Source: Stappia indica (GTDB taxonomy: Bacteria > Pseudomonadota > Alphaproteobacteria > Rhizobiales > Stappiaceae). From it: 64,000 nucleotides of DNA. Location: contig NZ_CP046908.1 in the NCBI RefSeq assembly GCF_009789575.1, forward strand, positions 372,001 through 436,000, written 5' to 3'. The position numbers were made by a program, and so were the translations under genes. Of the stretch, positions 33,872-43,440 are shown in pieces; the stretch's first letter is position 1, and the number at the start of each line of letters is the position of its first letter. The notes under the pieces are model-generated. The model was not told the DNA's origin, searched no databases, and saw nothing but the letters and a program-made list of their open reading frames with translations.

Positions 33872-35245
33872 TCAGCGGCCGTCCGGCGTCTTCAGGCCGT
33901 ACCAGCTGTTGCGCACCTTCTTGTAATGCGCGGTCTCGTCGTAGCGGGCCACGGCAAGGCCGATCTGGTCGGACGTCAGGCGCCCGCTGGCCGAAATCAG
34001 CGAATAGGCCGCGACCGTGCGGTTGCGCTGCGCGCTGATCAGGCTGACGCGGCTGTTGACCAGATCGAACTGCGCGTTGAGCACGTCCAGCGTGGTGCGC
34101 TGGCCCACGCGCTGCTCCTCGATGACGCCTTCCAGCGCCAGCTGGTTGGCCGAAACCGCATCCTCGCCGGCCTGGATCGAGGCCAGCGCCGCCTGATACT
34201 GCCCCCAGGCGGAGACGACATTGGCGCGAATCTGGTCGCGTGCCACGTCGAGCTGGATCTGGGTCTGGCCGAGATCTTCCTTCGCCTGCCGCACGCGCGA
34301 CGACACCGCGCCGCCCTGGTAGAGCGGGATGGACACGCGGCCGAAGATGCTGGCGCTGTCCACCGTGTCGGTGTTCGGCGAGGACGGCGGACGCCACTGG
34401 CGCTGCAGGTCGGCCTCGACGGTGACGGTCGGCAGCAGCTCGCCCTCGATGGTCTTGACGCCGAACGTGCCGGCATCGACGAGGTGCTGCGCCGCAAGGA
34501 TCGACGGATGGTTGGCGGCGCTGAGCTTCAGCGCCTCATCCAGCGAGCGCGGCATCCGGCCATAGATCGTGGTGCGTGCGGACAGCGACTTCGGGTCCGA
34601 GCCGACGACCTGGCGGTAGATGGCCCGCGCGGTGTTGACGTTGGCCATCGCCAGGTTGAGGTCCGACTGGGCCTCCGAGTAGCGGGCCCTCGCCTGCGAC
34701 ACGTCGGTGCGGGTGCCCTCGCCCACCTCGAAACGGTCCTGCGCCGCGCGCACCTGCTCCGAGAGGAAGGCAAGGCTGCTGCGCCGCAGCGAGACGATGG
34801 CGGTGGTGCTGATGACGTCCATATAGGCGGTCGCCGCATCCAGCATCACCGCCTGCTCGGTCGCCCGCAGGCTCTCGCGCTCGGCCCGCACCACGGCCTC
34901 GGCCTGGCGAACCGAGTTCACCGTGCGGAAGCCGCGGAACAGGGCCTGCGAAATCGACAGGCCGACGGAGGCCGTGTTGCCGTAGCGCGAGCGGCCCGGA
35001 TCGCTGTTGGTGTGCTGCGCGCCGACATCGAGGCGGCCGAAGATCTGCGGACGCCAGCCCGACAGCGCCTGCGGCACCGATTCATTGACCGAGCGCAGCG
35101 CCGCACGGGCCGCGTTCAGCGTGGGATTGTCGGAATAGGCCTGAGCCAGCGCCTGGTCGATCGACTGCGCGCGTCCCGTCGCGGGCACGCCAGCGACCGC
35201 CACCGCAAGCGCGGTCGCAAAGAGCCATGAACCCGTCCGCTTCAC
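33872..35245 (-). CDS. tolC: TolC family outer membrane efflux protein
   Basis: Trimeric outer-membrane channel for type I secretion and RND/ABC efflux. 457 aa from a GTG at 35245, with AGGGG 8 nt upstream. Signal peptide VKRTGSWLFATALAVAVAGV, cleaved near GRA|QS. Two OEP repeats follow: the first around SIDQALAQAYSDNPTLNAAR and VGLSISQALFRGFRTVNSVR, the second around SLDEALKLSAANHPSILAAQ and SIPLYQGGAVSSRVRQAKED. The equivalent Gly-Gln-Arg turn VGQRTTLDVLNAQFDLV is clear. The frame runs upstream to 35503, but only the stretch from the GTG has a signal peptide. No inner-membrane pump genes are adjacent, as expected for a shared exit duct. Confidence 0.9.
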   Translation of the reverse strand: MKRTGSWLFATALAVAVAGVPATGRAQSIDQALAQAYSDNPTLNAARAALRSVNESVPQALSGWRPQIFGRLDVGAQHTNSDPGRSRYGNTASVGLSISQALFRGFRTVNSVRQAEAVVRAERESLRATEQAVMLDAATAYMDVISTTAIVSLRRSSLAFLSEQVRAAQDRFEVGEGTRTDVSQARARYSEAQSDLNLAMANVNTARAIYRQVVGSDPKSLSARTTIYGRMPRSLDEALKLSAANHPSILAAQHLVDAGTFGVKTIEGELLPTVTVEADLQRQWRPPSSPNTDTVDSASIFGRVSIPLYQGGAVSSRVRQAKEDLGQTQIQLDVARDQIRANVVSAWGQYQAALASIQAGEDAVSANQLALEGVIEEQRVGQRTTLDVLNAQFDLVNSRVSLISAQRNRTVAAYSLISASGRLTSDQIGLAVARYDETAHYKKVRNSWYGLKTPDGR

Positions 35246-35592
35246 CTTGAACACCCCTGTACAACTCCGGAGCAGCCGCGACGGCAGAATCACCGGCGGC
35301 CGACTTCTGTTTGACGCGGGTCCCTGTGACCCATGATCCTGCCTGTGCGGATCTGCGGTTTTCCGGTCCGCCCCAGGGGCGCCCGCCGCTTTTTGATCCT
35401 CGCAAAGCGCTGCAGTCTTCGCCGCTGCGCCATGCCGGTTGCCCGCCCTCCGTCGGACAGTCCACGGCATGCGTACTGTTATCCCCCACCGGTCGCGACA
35501 CAACCTTTCAAAGGTAACCGTGCTCGCATTCGGGAGGGGCTGCGACCTCTCGGCAACACCTGTGTCCGAAAGTCACGTCGCGGAACATGAAA
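35246..35592. other. tolC upstream region with a 13-bp palindrome
   Basis: About 350 bp without a gene. It contains the perfect palindrome ACCTTT-C-AAAGGT at 35503-35515, about 260 bp upstream of tolC, followed on the minus strand by GGGGGATAACAG, a possible -10. It may be an operator, but no cognate regulator gene is nearby. Confidence 0.35.
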
Positions 35593-35625
35593 AGGGCCGC
35601 GCAGACACTCGTCCGGCGCGGCCCT
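35593..35625 (-). terminator. Intrinsic terminator of the PIMT-family gene
   Basis: Perfect 10-bp stem AGGGCCGCGC / GCGCGGCCCT with a 13-nt loop, followed on the minus strand by TTTTC, about 30 bp past the stop codon. Confidence 0.7.
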
Positions 35626-35653
35626 GAACCTTGCAAAAAACCTTGGAAAACCG

Positions 35654-36316
35654 TCAGAAGACGAATTCCTTCGGGCGCTCGAAGCCCGGCAGCAGATGCG
35701 CCGAGGCGTTGAAAGCAAAGCGCCCGGAGACCGCATCGCCCGAGCGCACATGCAGCTCGGCCTGGCCCGCACCGCCGAGGCCGCGCACGACCACGAGCCG
35801 GCCGCCGTCCTTGAGCTGCGCCGTCAGGGACTGCGGCAGCACCTCGACGGCGCCGTCGACGAAAATCACGTCATAAGGGCCTTCCGAGGCGCCGCCCTTG
35901 GCAAGGTCGCCCTCGATCACCGCCGCGTTCTCGATGCCGAGCTCCACCAGCAGCTCCGAGGCGGCCGCCGCGATCTGCGGATCCGACTCGATGCCGACGA
36001 CCGAGCCGGCCAGCTGCGCGAACACAGCGACGCTGTAGCCGGTGCCGCAGCCCACGCACAGCACCACCTCGCCCGGCTGGACGGCAGCGAGCTGCACCAG
36101 CTTGCCGAACACATGCGGCTTCATCAGGTAGCGGCTGGTCTCCCCGCTCGCCGCGAGGATGTCCTGGTCGCTATAGGCGATGCAGCGCTTGGACGCCGGT
36201 ACGAACCGCTCCCGCGGCACGCTTTCCATCGCGTCCAGCACCCTCAGGTCCGTGACGTCGTTGGTCCGCAGCTGGTTGTCCACCATGTGGGTGCGGACCT
36301 GCTCGTAATCGCCCAT
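35654..36316 (-). CDS. Protein-L-isoaspartate O-methyltransferase family protein
   Basis: 220 aa from the ATG at 36316 (MGDYEQVRTHMVDNQLRTND). SAM-dependent methyltransferase fold with motif I VVLCVGCGTGYSVAVFAQL near 80, the acidic loop VVGIESDP and motif VIFVDGAVEVLP near 145. Compared with the window's other PIMT (pcm at 59298), motif I reads GCGTGY rather than GTGSGF, and the QTISQP segment that recognises isoaspartate is missing. The substrate may therefore differ from classical isoaspartyl repair. Paralogues of this type often lie upstream of tolC in alphaproteobacteria, as here. Confidence 0.85.
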   Translation of the reverse strand: MGDYEQVRTHMVDNQLRTNDVTDLRVLDAMESVPRERFVPASKRCIAYSDQDILAASGETSRYLMKPHVFGKLVQLAAVQPGEVVLCVGCGTGYSVAVFAQLAGSVVGIESDPQIAAAASELLVELGIENAAVIEGDLAKGGASEGPYDVIFVDGAVEVLPQSLTAQLKDGGRLVVVRGLGGAGQAELHVRSGDAVSGRFAFNASAHLLPGFERPKEFVF

Positions 36317-36629
36317 TGCACGCCTCTTTGCGTTCTTGCCCCGGTCCGGCAGCACCCGGCCCGGTCTTGCGCCGGCCCGCCAAAGCGGACCTGCAAACCC
36401 TCATCCGGTTCCTTACCGGGGTCCGGCCCGCCTGACAAGCCGCACGCATGCGCAAGACCCGGCAAGGCCCCTTCCGCGAGATAACGATGCAATCACGGCG
36501 TGCATTCGAGGATGGATCTGGGGGTGACGGGATAGCAGGCGATTGCCGGTGCAATCACGCAAGGCCTTCGGTGACAGGACGACACCGGCGACACCATATT
36601 GCGGCATCAGCCTGCCGAGGGAGTGCGTA
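36317..36629. other. Divergent intergenic region
   Basis: About 310 bp between the PIMT-family gene (minus) and the 114-aa ORF (plus). It holds the inverted repeat GATTGC-CGGT-GCAATC at 36541-36556 and two direct copies of GCAATCACG (36489, 36551). No promoter is clear enough to call. Confidence 0.35.
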
Positions 36630-36974
36630 ATGCTGTTTGGCGATCCCAATGACAAGACCCCCGCCCAGTCGGGCTGGTCTGTCGACTGGCGCTTCGACCA
36701 GCTCTTGCTGAAGCTGGGACGCTACGACCAGATGCCGCTTGCCCGCGGGCTCGCCGGACGCAGGTTCGGCTGCGACGACCTGTCTCTCCTCAGCGGAGAG
36801 CAGAAGGCGCAATTCATCTCCGACTGCGAGCACGAACTGGCGATCGCGATCGCCCTCGACGGACCCATGACCGTCACGCGGCCGGGCAAGCGCCTGTCGC
36901 GCCAGCGGCCGCGCCGCCGTCAGCGGCTGCTGGGCGGCTTGAAGGGCAGGTCGTCGAGCGTCAAGCCGGAATAG
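36630..36974 (+). CDS. Hypothetical protein, 114 aa
   Basis: The ATG at 36630 is preceded by GAGGGAG at ideal spacing, which is the main support. The product starts MLFGDPNDKTPAQSGWSVDW and has a compact, charged central part (LSLLSGEQKAQFISDCEHEL). It ends in a very basic tail (RPGKRLSRQRPRRRQRLL). No family is recognised. The last 55 bp overlap the 3' end of the DUF1467 gene on the other strand, so the basic tail may be a product of antisense reading and the true end is uncertain. Possibly nucleic-acid binding, but this is only from charge. Confidence 0.5.
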   Translation: MLFGDPNDKTPAQSGWSVDWRFDQLLLKLGRYDQMPLARGLAGRRFGCDDLSLLSGEQKAQFISDCEHELAIAIALDGPMTVTRPGKRLSRQRPRRRQRLLGGLKGRSSSVKPE

Positions 36975-37189
36975 ACCTTGAGCCAGTAGACCCCGGCGAA
37001 GATCACGGCCGCGACGACCGTGGTGATCAGCGCCTTCTTCAGCAGATGCGGCCGCTGGGGCGCGCTGGATTCGGTCCCCGGGATCACCTCCCCGCCTTCT
37101 TCCTGCGTCACCACGCCGATCGGCAGGATCGCGAAGAGGATGATCCACCAGATGACGAAATAGATCGCGAGCGAGGATACGAGAGACAC
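36920..37189 (-). CDS. DUF1467 family small membrane protein
   Basis: 89 aa from a GTG at 37189. Two membrane segments: SSLAIYFVIWWIILFAILPI (about 5-24) and ITTVVAAVIFAGVYWLKVY (about 55-73). They are joined by GVVTQEEGGEVIPGTESSAP, the family's hallmark loop. Alphaproteobacterial, function unknown, usually between mce and proS; here it is next to mce, while proS lies elsewhere in the window. Confidence 0.85.
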   Translation of the reverse strand: MSLVSSLAIYFVIWWIILFAILPIGVVTQEEGGEVIPGTESSAPQRPHLLKKALITTVVAAVIFAGVYWLKVYSGLTLDDLPFKPPSSR

Positions 37190-37240
37190 CGCTTTGCCTT
37201 TTTAACGAGATCGATTGCGCGCCGGGCGGGCAGCAGGCCG

Positions 37241-37645
37241 TCAGACCTGCTCCAGCTCCACCAGGGTGCCGTTGAAATCCTTCGGGTGCAGAAACAGCAC
37301 CGGCTTGCCATGGGCGCCGATCTTCGGCTCGCCCGTGCCCAGCACCCGCGCCCCCTTTTCCACCAGCCGGTCGCGGGCGGCGAGGATGTCCTCCACCTCG
37401 TAGCAGACATGGTGGATGCCGCCGGACGGATTGCGCTCCAGGAAGGCATTGATCGGCGAGTTCTCGCCGAGCGCTTCCAGCAGCTCGATCTTGGTGTTGG
37501 GAAGCTCGATGAAGACGACGGTGACGCCATGGTCCGGCTCGGGCTGGGGCTGCGACACCCGCGCCCCCAGCGTGTCGCGATAGGTCGCCGTCGCCGCCGC
37601 AAGGTCCGGCACGGCGATGGCCACATGGTTCAGGCGTCCGATCAT
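37241..37645 (-). CDS. mce: Methylmalonyl-CoA epimerase
   Basis: Interconverts (2S)- and (2R)-methylmalonyl-CoA in propionyl-CoA metabolism. 134 aa from the ATG at 37645 (GGAGGGA upstream). Vicinal-oxygen-chelate fold: the metal-binding His lies in GRLNHVAIAVPDL, with SGGIHHVCYEVEDI and the C-terminal Glu in FNGTLVELEQV. Length is standard. It lies between rnj and DUF1467, a conserved rhizobial arrangement. Confidence 0.95.
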   Translation of the reverse strand: MIGRLNHVAIAVPDLAAATATYRDTLGARVSQPQPEPDHGVTVVFIELPNTKIELLEALGENSPINAFLERNPSGGIHHVCYEVEDILAARDRLVEKGARVLGTGEPKIGAHGKPVLFLHPKDFNGTLVELEQV

Positions 37646-37766
37646 CAGCTTCCCTCCACAACGCAACGACGGCCGGGCCGTAACGCCCCATCCGCCAGTC
37701 ATTATCCGCCAGTCATGACCCACAAGTCATGACGCATGGCGGGCACGCCCGCCACCCGTCATTTGG

Positions 37767-39476
37767 TCACACGCGCTGGACCAGCGCCTCGGTCAGCGGC
37801 TTCTTACCCCAGCAGTCGCGCACGGCCGCGCGCGCCGCCCGCCGGGCCGCCTCGGCCACCACATCGTCGTCCTTGCGCCGGTTCTTCGGAATGCTCTCCA
37901 GCGCGGAGATCACCTCGTCGATGACGATGTCTTCCAGGTCGTCGCCCTCGCGGTCGGTCTCCGGCAGGCCGAACAGAGAGGCCATCGGCTCGCCGATCAG
38001 CGCACCCTTGGCATCGATCACGACGCTGACGGTGACGGCGCCGGCGAAGGACAGCTTGCGCCGCTCGTTGACGCCCATCTCCTCGACATCGCCATAGAGC
38101 AGGCCGTCCTTGACCGTGATGCCGGTCGGCACCTCGTCGACGACCGCCAGCTTGCCCGTCCCCAGCCGCACCACGTCGCCGTTGCGGGCGATCAGCGTGT
38201 CCTTGATGCCGTGGCGCAGCGCCAGATCCCGGTGCGCCTTCAGGTGCATCGCCTCGCCATGCGCCGGGATCAGCGCCTTGGGCTTCAGCAGTTCGTAAAG
38301 CTGCACCAGCTCGTCCTGGCGCGGATGGCCGGACACATGCACCAGGGCGTCGCGGTCGGTGACGATGTCGACCTCGGCCTCCGCCAGCTTGTTGACGATG
38401 CTGCCGACCGCCTTCTCGTTGCCCGGGATCGTGCGGGAGGAGAAGATCACCGTGTCGCCCTTGGACAGCGCCACGTTGCGATGGTCGCCGGACGCGATGC
38501 GGGCAAGCGCCGCCCGCTCCTCGCCCTGGCTGCCGGTCAGCAGAAGCACGACGCGCTCCGGCGGCAGGTAGCCATAGGCATCCTCGGAGAGGAAGGCGGG
38601 AAGATCGTCGAGATAGCCGAGTTCGCGGCAGACCTCGATGGTGCGGTGCATGGAGCGGCCCATCACCACGACGTCGCGCTCGGCCTGCTGCGCGGCGAGC
38701 GCAACAGAGCGGATACGCGCCACGTTGGAGGCGAAGGTTGTCACCGCGACGCGGCGCTTTGCCTTGCGGATGACCTGGGTGAGGCCCTTGGAGACATCCG
38801 CCTCGCTCGGGCTCGAGCCCTCGCGCGGCGCATTGGTGCTGTCGCAGATCAGCGCGACCACGCCCTCGTCGCCGATCTCGGCCAGGCGCTGCGTGTCGAT
38901 GGGCAGGCCGATGCCCGGCGTCGGATCGATCTTCCAGTCGCCCGAATGCAGCACGGTGCCGGCCGGGCTGCGGATCGCCAGCGCGCAAGGCTCGGGAATC
39001 GAGTGCGACATGGCGACGAACTCGACCTCGAACGGGCCGATCTCGACGCGCGCGCCCTGCTTCACCACGGTCACCGGGATCTTGCCGACGCCCGGCTCGC
39101 TCAAAGCCTTCGCCTCCAGCAGCGCCGCCGTGAAGGGGGTCATGTAGAGCGGTGCCTTGAGCCGCGGCCACAGGTGCACGATGGCGCCGTAATGGTCCTC
39201 GTGCGCATGGGTGATGACGATGCCGTCGAGCCGGTCGAGCTCTTCCTCGATGAAGCGGATGTCGGGAACGACGATGTCGACGCCGGGAAGGTCCGGCCCG
39301 GCAAAGGTGACGCCGCAGTCGACCATCAGCCAGCGGCGGTCATGGGCCGGGCCGTAGCCGTAGAGCGCCATGTTCATGCCGATCTCGCCGAGGCCGCCGA
39401 GCGCGACGAACACGAGCTCGTTCTCGCCCGTACTCGCGCCCTTGCCCTTGCCGCCTGCCCTCTTTCTGGTGGCCAT
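37767..39476 (-). CDS. rnj: Ribonuclease J
   Basis: Metallo-beta-lactamase/beta-CASP ribonuclease with 5'-3' exo- and endonuclease activity; rRNA and mRNA processing in alphaproteobacteria. 569 aa from the ATG at 39476 (CAGGAG upstream). Motif GIVITHAHEDHYGAI gives HxHxDH near residue 75. The beta-CASP part includes VISFSSRTIPGN-like VIFSSRTIPGNEKAVGSIVN, and VHVSGHPRQDELVQLYELLK carries a further metal His. A C-terminal RNase J domain follows. The start is set by the family N-terminus and the ribosome site. It lies between birA and mce. Confidence 0.95.
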   Translation of the reverse strand: MATRKRAGGKGKGASTGENELVFVALGGLGEIGMNMALYGYGPAHDRRWLMVDCGVTFAGPDLPGVDIVVPDIRFIEEELDRLDGIVITHAHEDHYGAIVHLWPRLKAPLYMTPFTAALLEAKALSEPGVGKIPVTVVKQGARVEIGPFEVEFVAMSHSIPEPCALAIRSPAGTVLHSGDWKIDPTPGIGLPIDTQRLAEIGDEGVVALICDSTNAPREGSSPSEADVSKGLTQVIRKAKRRVAVTTFASNVARIRSVALAAQQAERDVVVMGRSMHRTIEVCRELGYLDDLPAFLSEDAYGYLPPERVVLLLTGSQGEERAALARIASGDHRNVALSKGDTVIFSSRTIPGNEKAVGSIVNKLAEAEVDIVTDRDALVHVSGHPRQDELVQLYELLKPKALIPAHGEAMHLKAHRDLALRHGIKDTLIARNGDVVRLGTGKLAVVDEVPTGITVKDGLLYGDVEEMGVNERRKLSFAGAVTVSVVIDAKGALIGEPMASLFGLPETDREGDDLEDIVIDEVISALESIPKNRRKDDDVVAEAARRAARAAVRDCWGKKPLTEALVQRV

Positions 39477-39642
39477 TGAATACTCCTGTCTGGACCGGGC
39501 AGGCAGCAGCAATCCTTGCGGATCCCGCCCCGGCCGGTCGTTCGAATGCCGATATGGGCCGTCCGCCTCATGCGGACAGCCTCGTGTCGCGTCTGTGGTC
39601 ACCGGCAGGGCATCCGCGACATGCCCGCCTGCAATCTCGTCG

Positions 39643-40455
39643 TCAGCCGGCCGGTTGGCCGGGGGCGGACGTACCAAGAGCCGCGCCATCGAAGAACACA
39701 TCGCCCGCGGCGATGGTCTGCCTCGTGTCGCCGGTCTCCAGCACCAGCCGCCCGTCCGGGTCGAGCCCGGAGAAAATCCCGTTCAGTTCGCGGTCCTCAA
39801 GCCGCACCCGGATCGGCGCGCCGATGCCGACGGCACGGCGCCGCCAGTCGTCCAGGGTCTGCGAGAACGGCGCCTCGCGCCAGCGCGCCATGTGCTGCGC
39901 GACGCTGGCGGCAAGCGCTTCGAAAGCGCGCTCCGGGCCGACCGGAAAGCCGAGCCCGGCAAGGTTCGCCGCCTTGTAGTCCGGCAGCTCCGGATGATGC
40001 GAAAGGTTGAGCCCGAAGCCGCATACCACCGCGCGCCGTCCGTCGGCAAGCATGGTGGCCTCCAGCAGGATGCCGGAAATCTTGGCGCCGTCCACCAGCA
40101 GATCGTTCGGCCACTTGAGCCGGATTAGCCCGTAGGAGCCGGTCATCGTGTCGACGGCATCGGCAAGGGCAAGCGCCGCGACCAGCGGAAACTGGCCGAT
40201 CCGCGCAGGCGGCACCGGATCGATGGTCAACAGGGAAGCATATAGGTTGCCGGGTTCGGAAACCCAAGGGCGCGCCCGCCGGCCGCGCCCTGAGGTCTGG
40301 CGGCCGGCGACGATCCACAGATTGCCCGGATCGCCCTCTCCGGCCGCGGCAAGGGCCGCACTGTTGGTCGACCCCAGTTCCGCGTGGGCGGCAACCCGGT
40401 ATCCAGCGACGCCGGGAACCTCGCGGACCCGGCCATCGAAGGCGAGCGTGCTCAG
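39643..40455 (-). CDS. birA: Biotin-[acetyl-CoA-carboxylase] ligase (no HTH domain)
   Basis: Attaches biotin to the carrier domain of acetyl-CoA and other carboxylases. About 270 aa. Motifs: [15 protein letters not shown], biotin/ATP loop [40 protein letters not shown] and the KWPND motif [20 protein letters not shown]. It lacks the N-terminal DNA-binding domain of E. coli BirA. No ATG, GTG or TTG exists in this frame between the nuoN coding end and residue about 110. The first plausible initiator is a CTG at 40455 that overlaps the nuoN stop (CTGA). Translation therefore seems coupled to nuoN, probably with a rare start codon. Function is secure; the start is not. Confidence 0.85.
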   Translation of the reverse strand: MSTLAFDGRVREVPGVAGYRVAAHAELGSTNSAALAAAGEGDPGNLWIVAGRQTSGRGRRARPWVSEPGNLYASLLTIDPVPPARIGQFPLVAALALADAVDTMTGSYGLIRLKWPNDLLVDGAKISGILLEATMLADGRRAVVCGFGLNLSHHPELPDYKAANLAGLGFPVGPERAFEALAASVAQHMARWREAPFSQTLDDWRRRAVGIGAPIRVRLEDRELNGIFSGLDPDGRLVLETGDTRQTIAAGDVFFDGAALGTSAPGQPAG

Positions 40456-41906
40456 AACAGCGTCCCCGCTGCCGTGCCGGCCATCTCGACGATGGACCCG
40501 GCGAAGACGACGAAGAACACCACGAAGGCCGAGGACAGGCCGAGGGTGAACTTCAGCTCCACCGGCATCGGCAGGAACTGGCGCGCCGGCTCGTCGAAGA
40601 ACATCACCTTGCAGATGCGCAGGTAATAGTAGGCGCCGACCACCGAGGCGAGCATACCGATCACCGCCAGCGGATAGAGCCCCGCCTCGACCGCCGCCAG
40701 GAACACGTAGAACTTGGCGAAGAAGCCGACGAACGGCGGGATGCCGGCGAGCGAGAACATCAGAATGCCGAGCAGCACCGCCATCGGCAGGTTGGTGCGC
40801 GACAGGCCGGCAAGATCGGAGATCTCCTCGACCATGCCGTCCTTGCGCCGCATCGACAGGATGCAGGCGAAGGCTCCCAGCGTCATCGCCAGATAGGCGG
40901 TCATGTAGATCATGACGCCCTCGACACCGGCCTGCGACCCGGCGGCAAGACCCACCAGCGCAAAGCCCATGTGGCCGATGGAGGAATAGGCCATCAGGCG
41001 CTTGATGTTCTTCTGGCCGATCGCGGCGAAGGCGCCGAGCGCCATCGAGGCGATGGAGATGAAGACGACGATCTGCTGCCAGTCGTGGGTCACCGGCTCG
41101 AAGGCCTCGATGACGACGCGGGTCAAGAGGCCCATGGCGGCGATCTTCGGCGCGGCGGCGAAGAAGGCCGTCACCGGGGTCGGCGCGCCCTCGTAGACGT
41201 CCGGCGTCCACATGTGGAACGGCACGGCCGAGATCTTGAAGGCAAGGCCGGCGAGGATGAACACCAGGCCGAAGACCAGGCCGAGCGAGGAGCCGCCCTG
41301 CGCGGTGACCGCCGCGGCAATGGCCGCAAAGCCGGTCTGGCCGGTGAAGCCGTAGACCAGCGACATGCCGTAGAGCAGCATGCCCGAGGAGACCGAGCCG
41401 AGGACGAAATATTTCAGGCCCGCCTCGGTGGAGCGCACGCTGTCGCGGTTGAACGCCGCGATCACGTAGAGCGCCAGCGACGACAGCTCGAGGCCGAGAT
41501 AGAGCGTGATCAGGTCGTTGGCCGAGAGCATCAGGAGCATGCCGAGCGTCGACAGCACGATCAGCACCGGATACTCGAACCGCTCGAAATTCTCGTTGCG
41601 GGCGAAGGCCACCGACATGGCGATGGCGAAGCCCGAGCCGATCAGCGTCAGCAGCTTGAGATAGCGGGCGAAGCCGTCCAGCACGAAGGCGCCGTGGAAG
41701 CTCAGCGTCTCGGTGATGCCGAACTGTGCCGGCAGCAGCAGCGGCAGCGCCGCCACCGCCAGCAGCGCGACCGACAGCGCGGTCACGTAGGGCGTGATCC
41801 TGCGGCCGCCGAACACGCCGATCATCAGGAGCGCGAGCGCACCGACGGCGAGAAACAGCTCCGGCAGAGCGGGCGAGAGATCCGGGAGTTGGGAATAGGC
41901 GTTCAT
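40452..41906 (-). CDS. nuoN: NADH-quinone oxidoreductase subunit N
   Basis: Antiporter-like proton-pumping subunit of complex I. 484 aa from the ATG at 41906, with about 14 membrane helices. It has the conserved TM7 lysine region [20 protein letters not shown], the TM5-type acidic motif [20 protein letters not shown] and [20 protein letters not shown]. Last nuo gene; its stop overlaps the birA frame. The frame continues upstream to 42017 without similarity. Confidence 0.96.
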   Translation of the reverse strand: MNAYSQLPDLSPALPELFLAVGALALLMIGVFGGRRITPYVTALSVALLAVAALPLLLPAQFGITETLSFHGAFVLDGFARYLKLLTLIGSGFAIAMSVAFARNENFERFEYPVLIVLSTLGMLLMLSANDLITLYLGLELSSLALYVIAAFNRDSVRSTEAGLKYFVLGSVSSGMLLYGMSLVYGFTGQTGFAAIAAAVTAQGGSSLGLVFGLVFILAGLAFKISAVPFHMWTPDVYEGAPTPVTAFFAAAPKIAAMGLLTRVVIEAFEPVTHDWQQIVVFISIASMALGAFAAIGQKNIKRLMAYSSIGHMGFALVGLAAGSQAGVEGVMIYMTAYLAMTLGAFACILSMRRKDGMVEEISDLAGLSRTNLPMAVLLGILMFSLAGIPPFVGFFAKFYVFLAAVEAGLYPLAVIGMLASVVGAYYYLRICKVMFFDEPARQFLPMPVELKFTLGLSSAFVVFFVVFAGSIVEMAGTAAGTLF

Positions 41907-41928
41907 GGCGTCTTTCGTCCTCGGGACC

Positions 41929-43440
41929 TTACTGCGCCAGCATGGCGGTCGAGTGGGCCGCCTCGATCGCGGCCTGGTATTGCGTGACGAGCGCGCCGAC
42001 GGAGGCGGCGGTGGCATCCAGGATCGGCGCCGGGTAGAAGCCGAACAGGATGGTCAGGATGATCATCGGAACCAGGATCACCTTCTCGCGCAGCGTGAGG
42101 TCGGTGATCGACTTAAGGCTCTCCTTGTCGAGCACGCCGAACACCACGCGCCGGTAGAGGAAGAGCGCATAGGCAGCCGACAGGATGACGCCCGTGGTGG
42201 CGATCAGCGCCACGAAGGTGTTGACCTGGAACGCGCCCATCAGCGTCAGGAACTCGCCGACGAAGCCGCTGGTGCCCGGCAGGCCGACATTGGCCATGGT
42301 GAAGATCAGGAAGGCCACCGCATAGAACGGCATCCGGTTCACCAGCCCGCCATAGGCGGCGATGTCGCGGGTGTGCATGCGGTCGTAGATCACGCCGACG
42401 CACAGGAACAGCGCGCCCGAGACGATGCCGTGCGAGAGCATCTGGAACAGCGCACCCTGCACGCCCTGCTCCGTCATGGTGAAGATGCCCATGGTCACGT
42501 AGCCCATGTGCGCCACCGAGGAGTAGGCGATCAGCTTCTTGATGTCTTCCTGGGCGAGCGCCACCAGCGAGGTGTAGACGATGGCGACCACCGAGAGGGT
42601 GAAGATCAGCGGCGCGAACATCTCGCTCGCCAGCGGGAACATCGGCAGCGAGAAGCGCAGGAAGCCGTAGCCGCCCATCTTCAGCAGGATCGCCGCCAGG
42701 ATGACCGAGCCGGCCGTCGGCGCCTCCACGTGCGCATCCGGCAGCCAGGTATGCACCGGCCACATCGGCATCTTCACCGCGAAGGAGGCGAAGAAGGCCA
42801 GCCACAGCCAGGTCTGCATGCCCGCCGGGAAGCCGTGCGACATCAGCGTCGGGATATCGGTGGTACCGGCGTTCCAGTACATCGCCATCAGCGCGATCAG
42901 CATCAAAAGCGAGCCGAGCAGCGTGTAGAGGAAGAACTTGTAGCTGGCATAGACGCGCCGCTTGCCGCCCCACACGCCGATGATCAGGAACATCGGGATC
43001 AGGCTGGCCTCGAAGAACACGTAGAACATGACCAGGTCCAGCGCGCAGAAGACGCCGATCATCAGCGTTTCCAGCACCAGGAAGGCGATCATGTATTCCT
43101 TCACCCGCATCTGCACGCTCTGCCAGCTGGCGAGGATGCAGAAGGGCATCAGGAACGTGGTCAGGATGACGAACAGCATGGAGATGCCGTCGACGCCCAT
43201 CCGGTAGCCCATGTTGGCGCCCAGCCACTCCCCGCTTTCCTGGAACTGGAAGCCGGGATTTGCCGCATCGAAGCCGCCCCAGATGAAGAGCGACACGATG
43301 AAGGTGAACACCGTGGTGATCAGCGCCACGCGGCGCATGTTCTCCTTCGCCCCCTCGTCCTCGCCGCGGACCAGCAGGATGAAGAAGACGCCGACCAGCG
43401 GAAGGAAGGTCGTGATCGAAAGAAGCGGCCAGTTGCTCAT
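41929..43440 (-). CDS. nuoM: NADH-quinone oxidoreductase subunit M
   Basis: Antiporter-like subunit of complex I. 503 aa. The ATG at 43440 overlaps the nuoL stop as TGATG. It has the acidic TM5 segment [20 protein letters not shown] and TM7 lysine [20 protein letters not shown] near 230. [20 protein letters not shown] is also clear. The upstream open frame to 43647 is a shadow of nuoL. Confidence 0.96.
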   Translation of the reverse strand: MSNWPLLSITTFLPLVGVFFILLVRGEDEGAKENMRRVALITTVFTFIVSLFIWGGFDAANPGFQFQESGEWLGANMGYRMGVDGISMLFVILTTFLMPFCILASWQSVQMRVKEYMIAFLVLETLMIGVFCALDLVMFYVFFEASLIPMFLIIGVWGGKRRVYASYKFFLYTLLGSLLMLIALMAMYWNAGTTDIPTLMSHGFPAGMQTWLWLAFFASFAVKMPMWPVHTWLPDAHVEAPTAGSVILAAILLKMGGYGFLRFSLPMFPLASEMFAPLIFTLSVVAIVYTSLVALAQEDIKKLIAYSSVAHMGYVTMGIFTMTEQGVQGALFQMLSHGIVSGALFLCVGVIYDRMHTRDIAAYGGLVNRMPFYAVAFLIFTMANVGLPGTSGFVGEFLTLMGAFQVNTFVALIATTGVILSAAYALFLYRRVVFGVLDKESLKSITDLTLREKVILVPMIILTILFGFYPAPILDATAASVGALVTQYQAAIEAAHSTAMLAQ

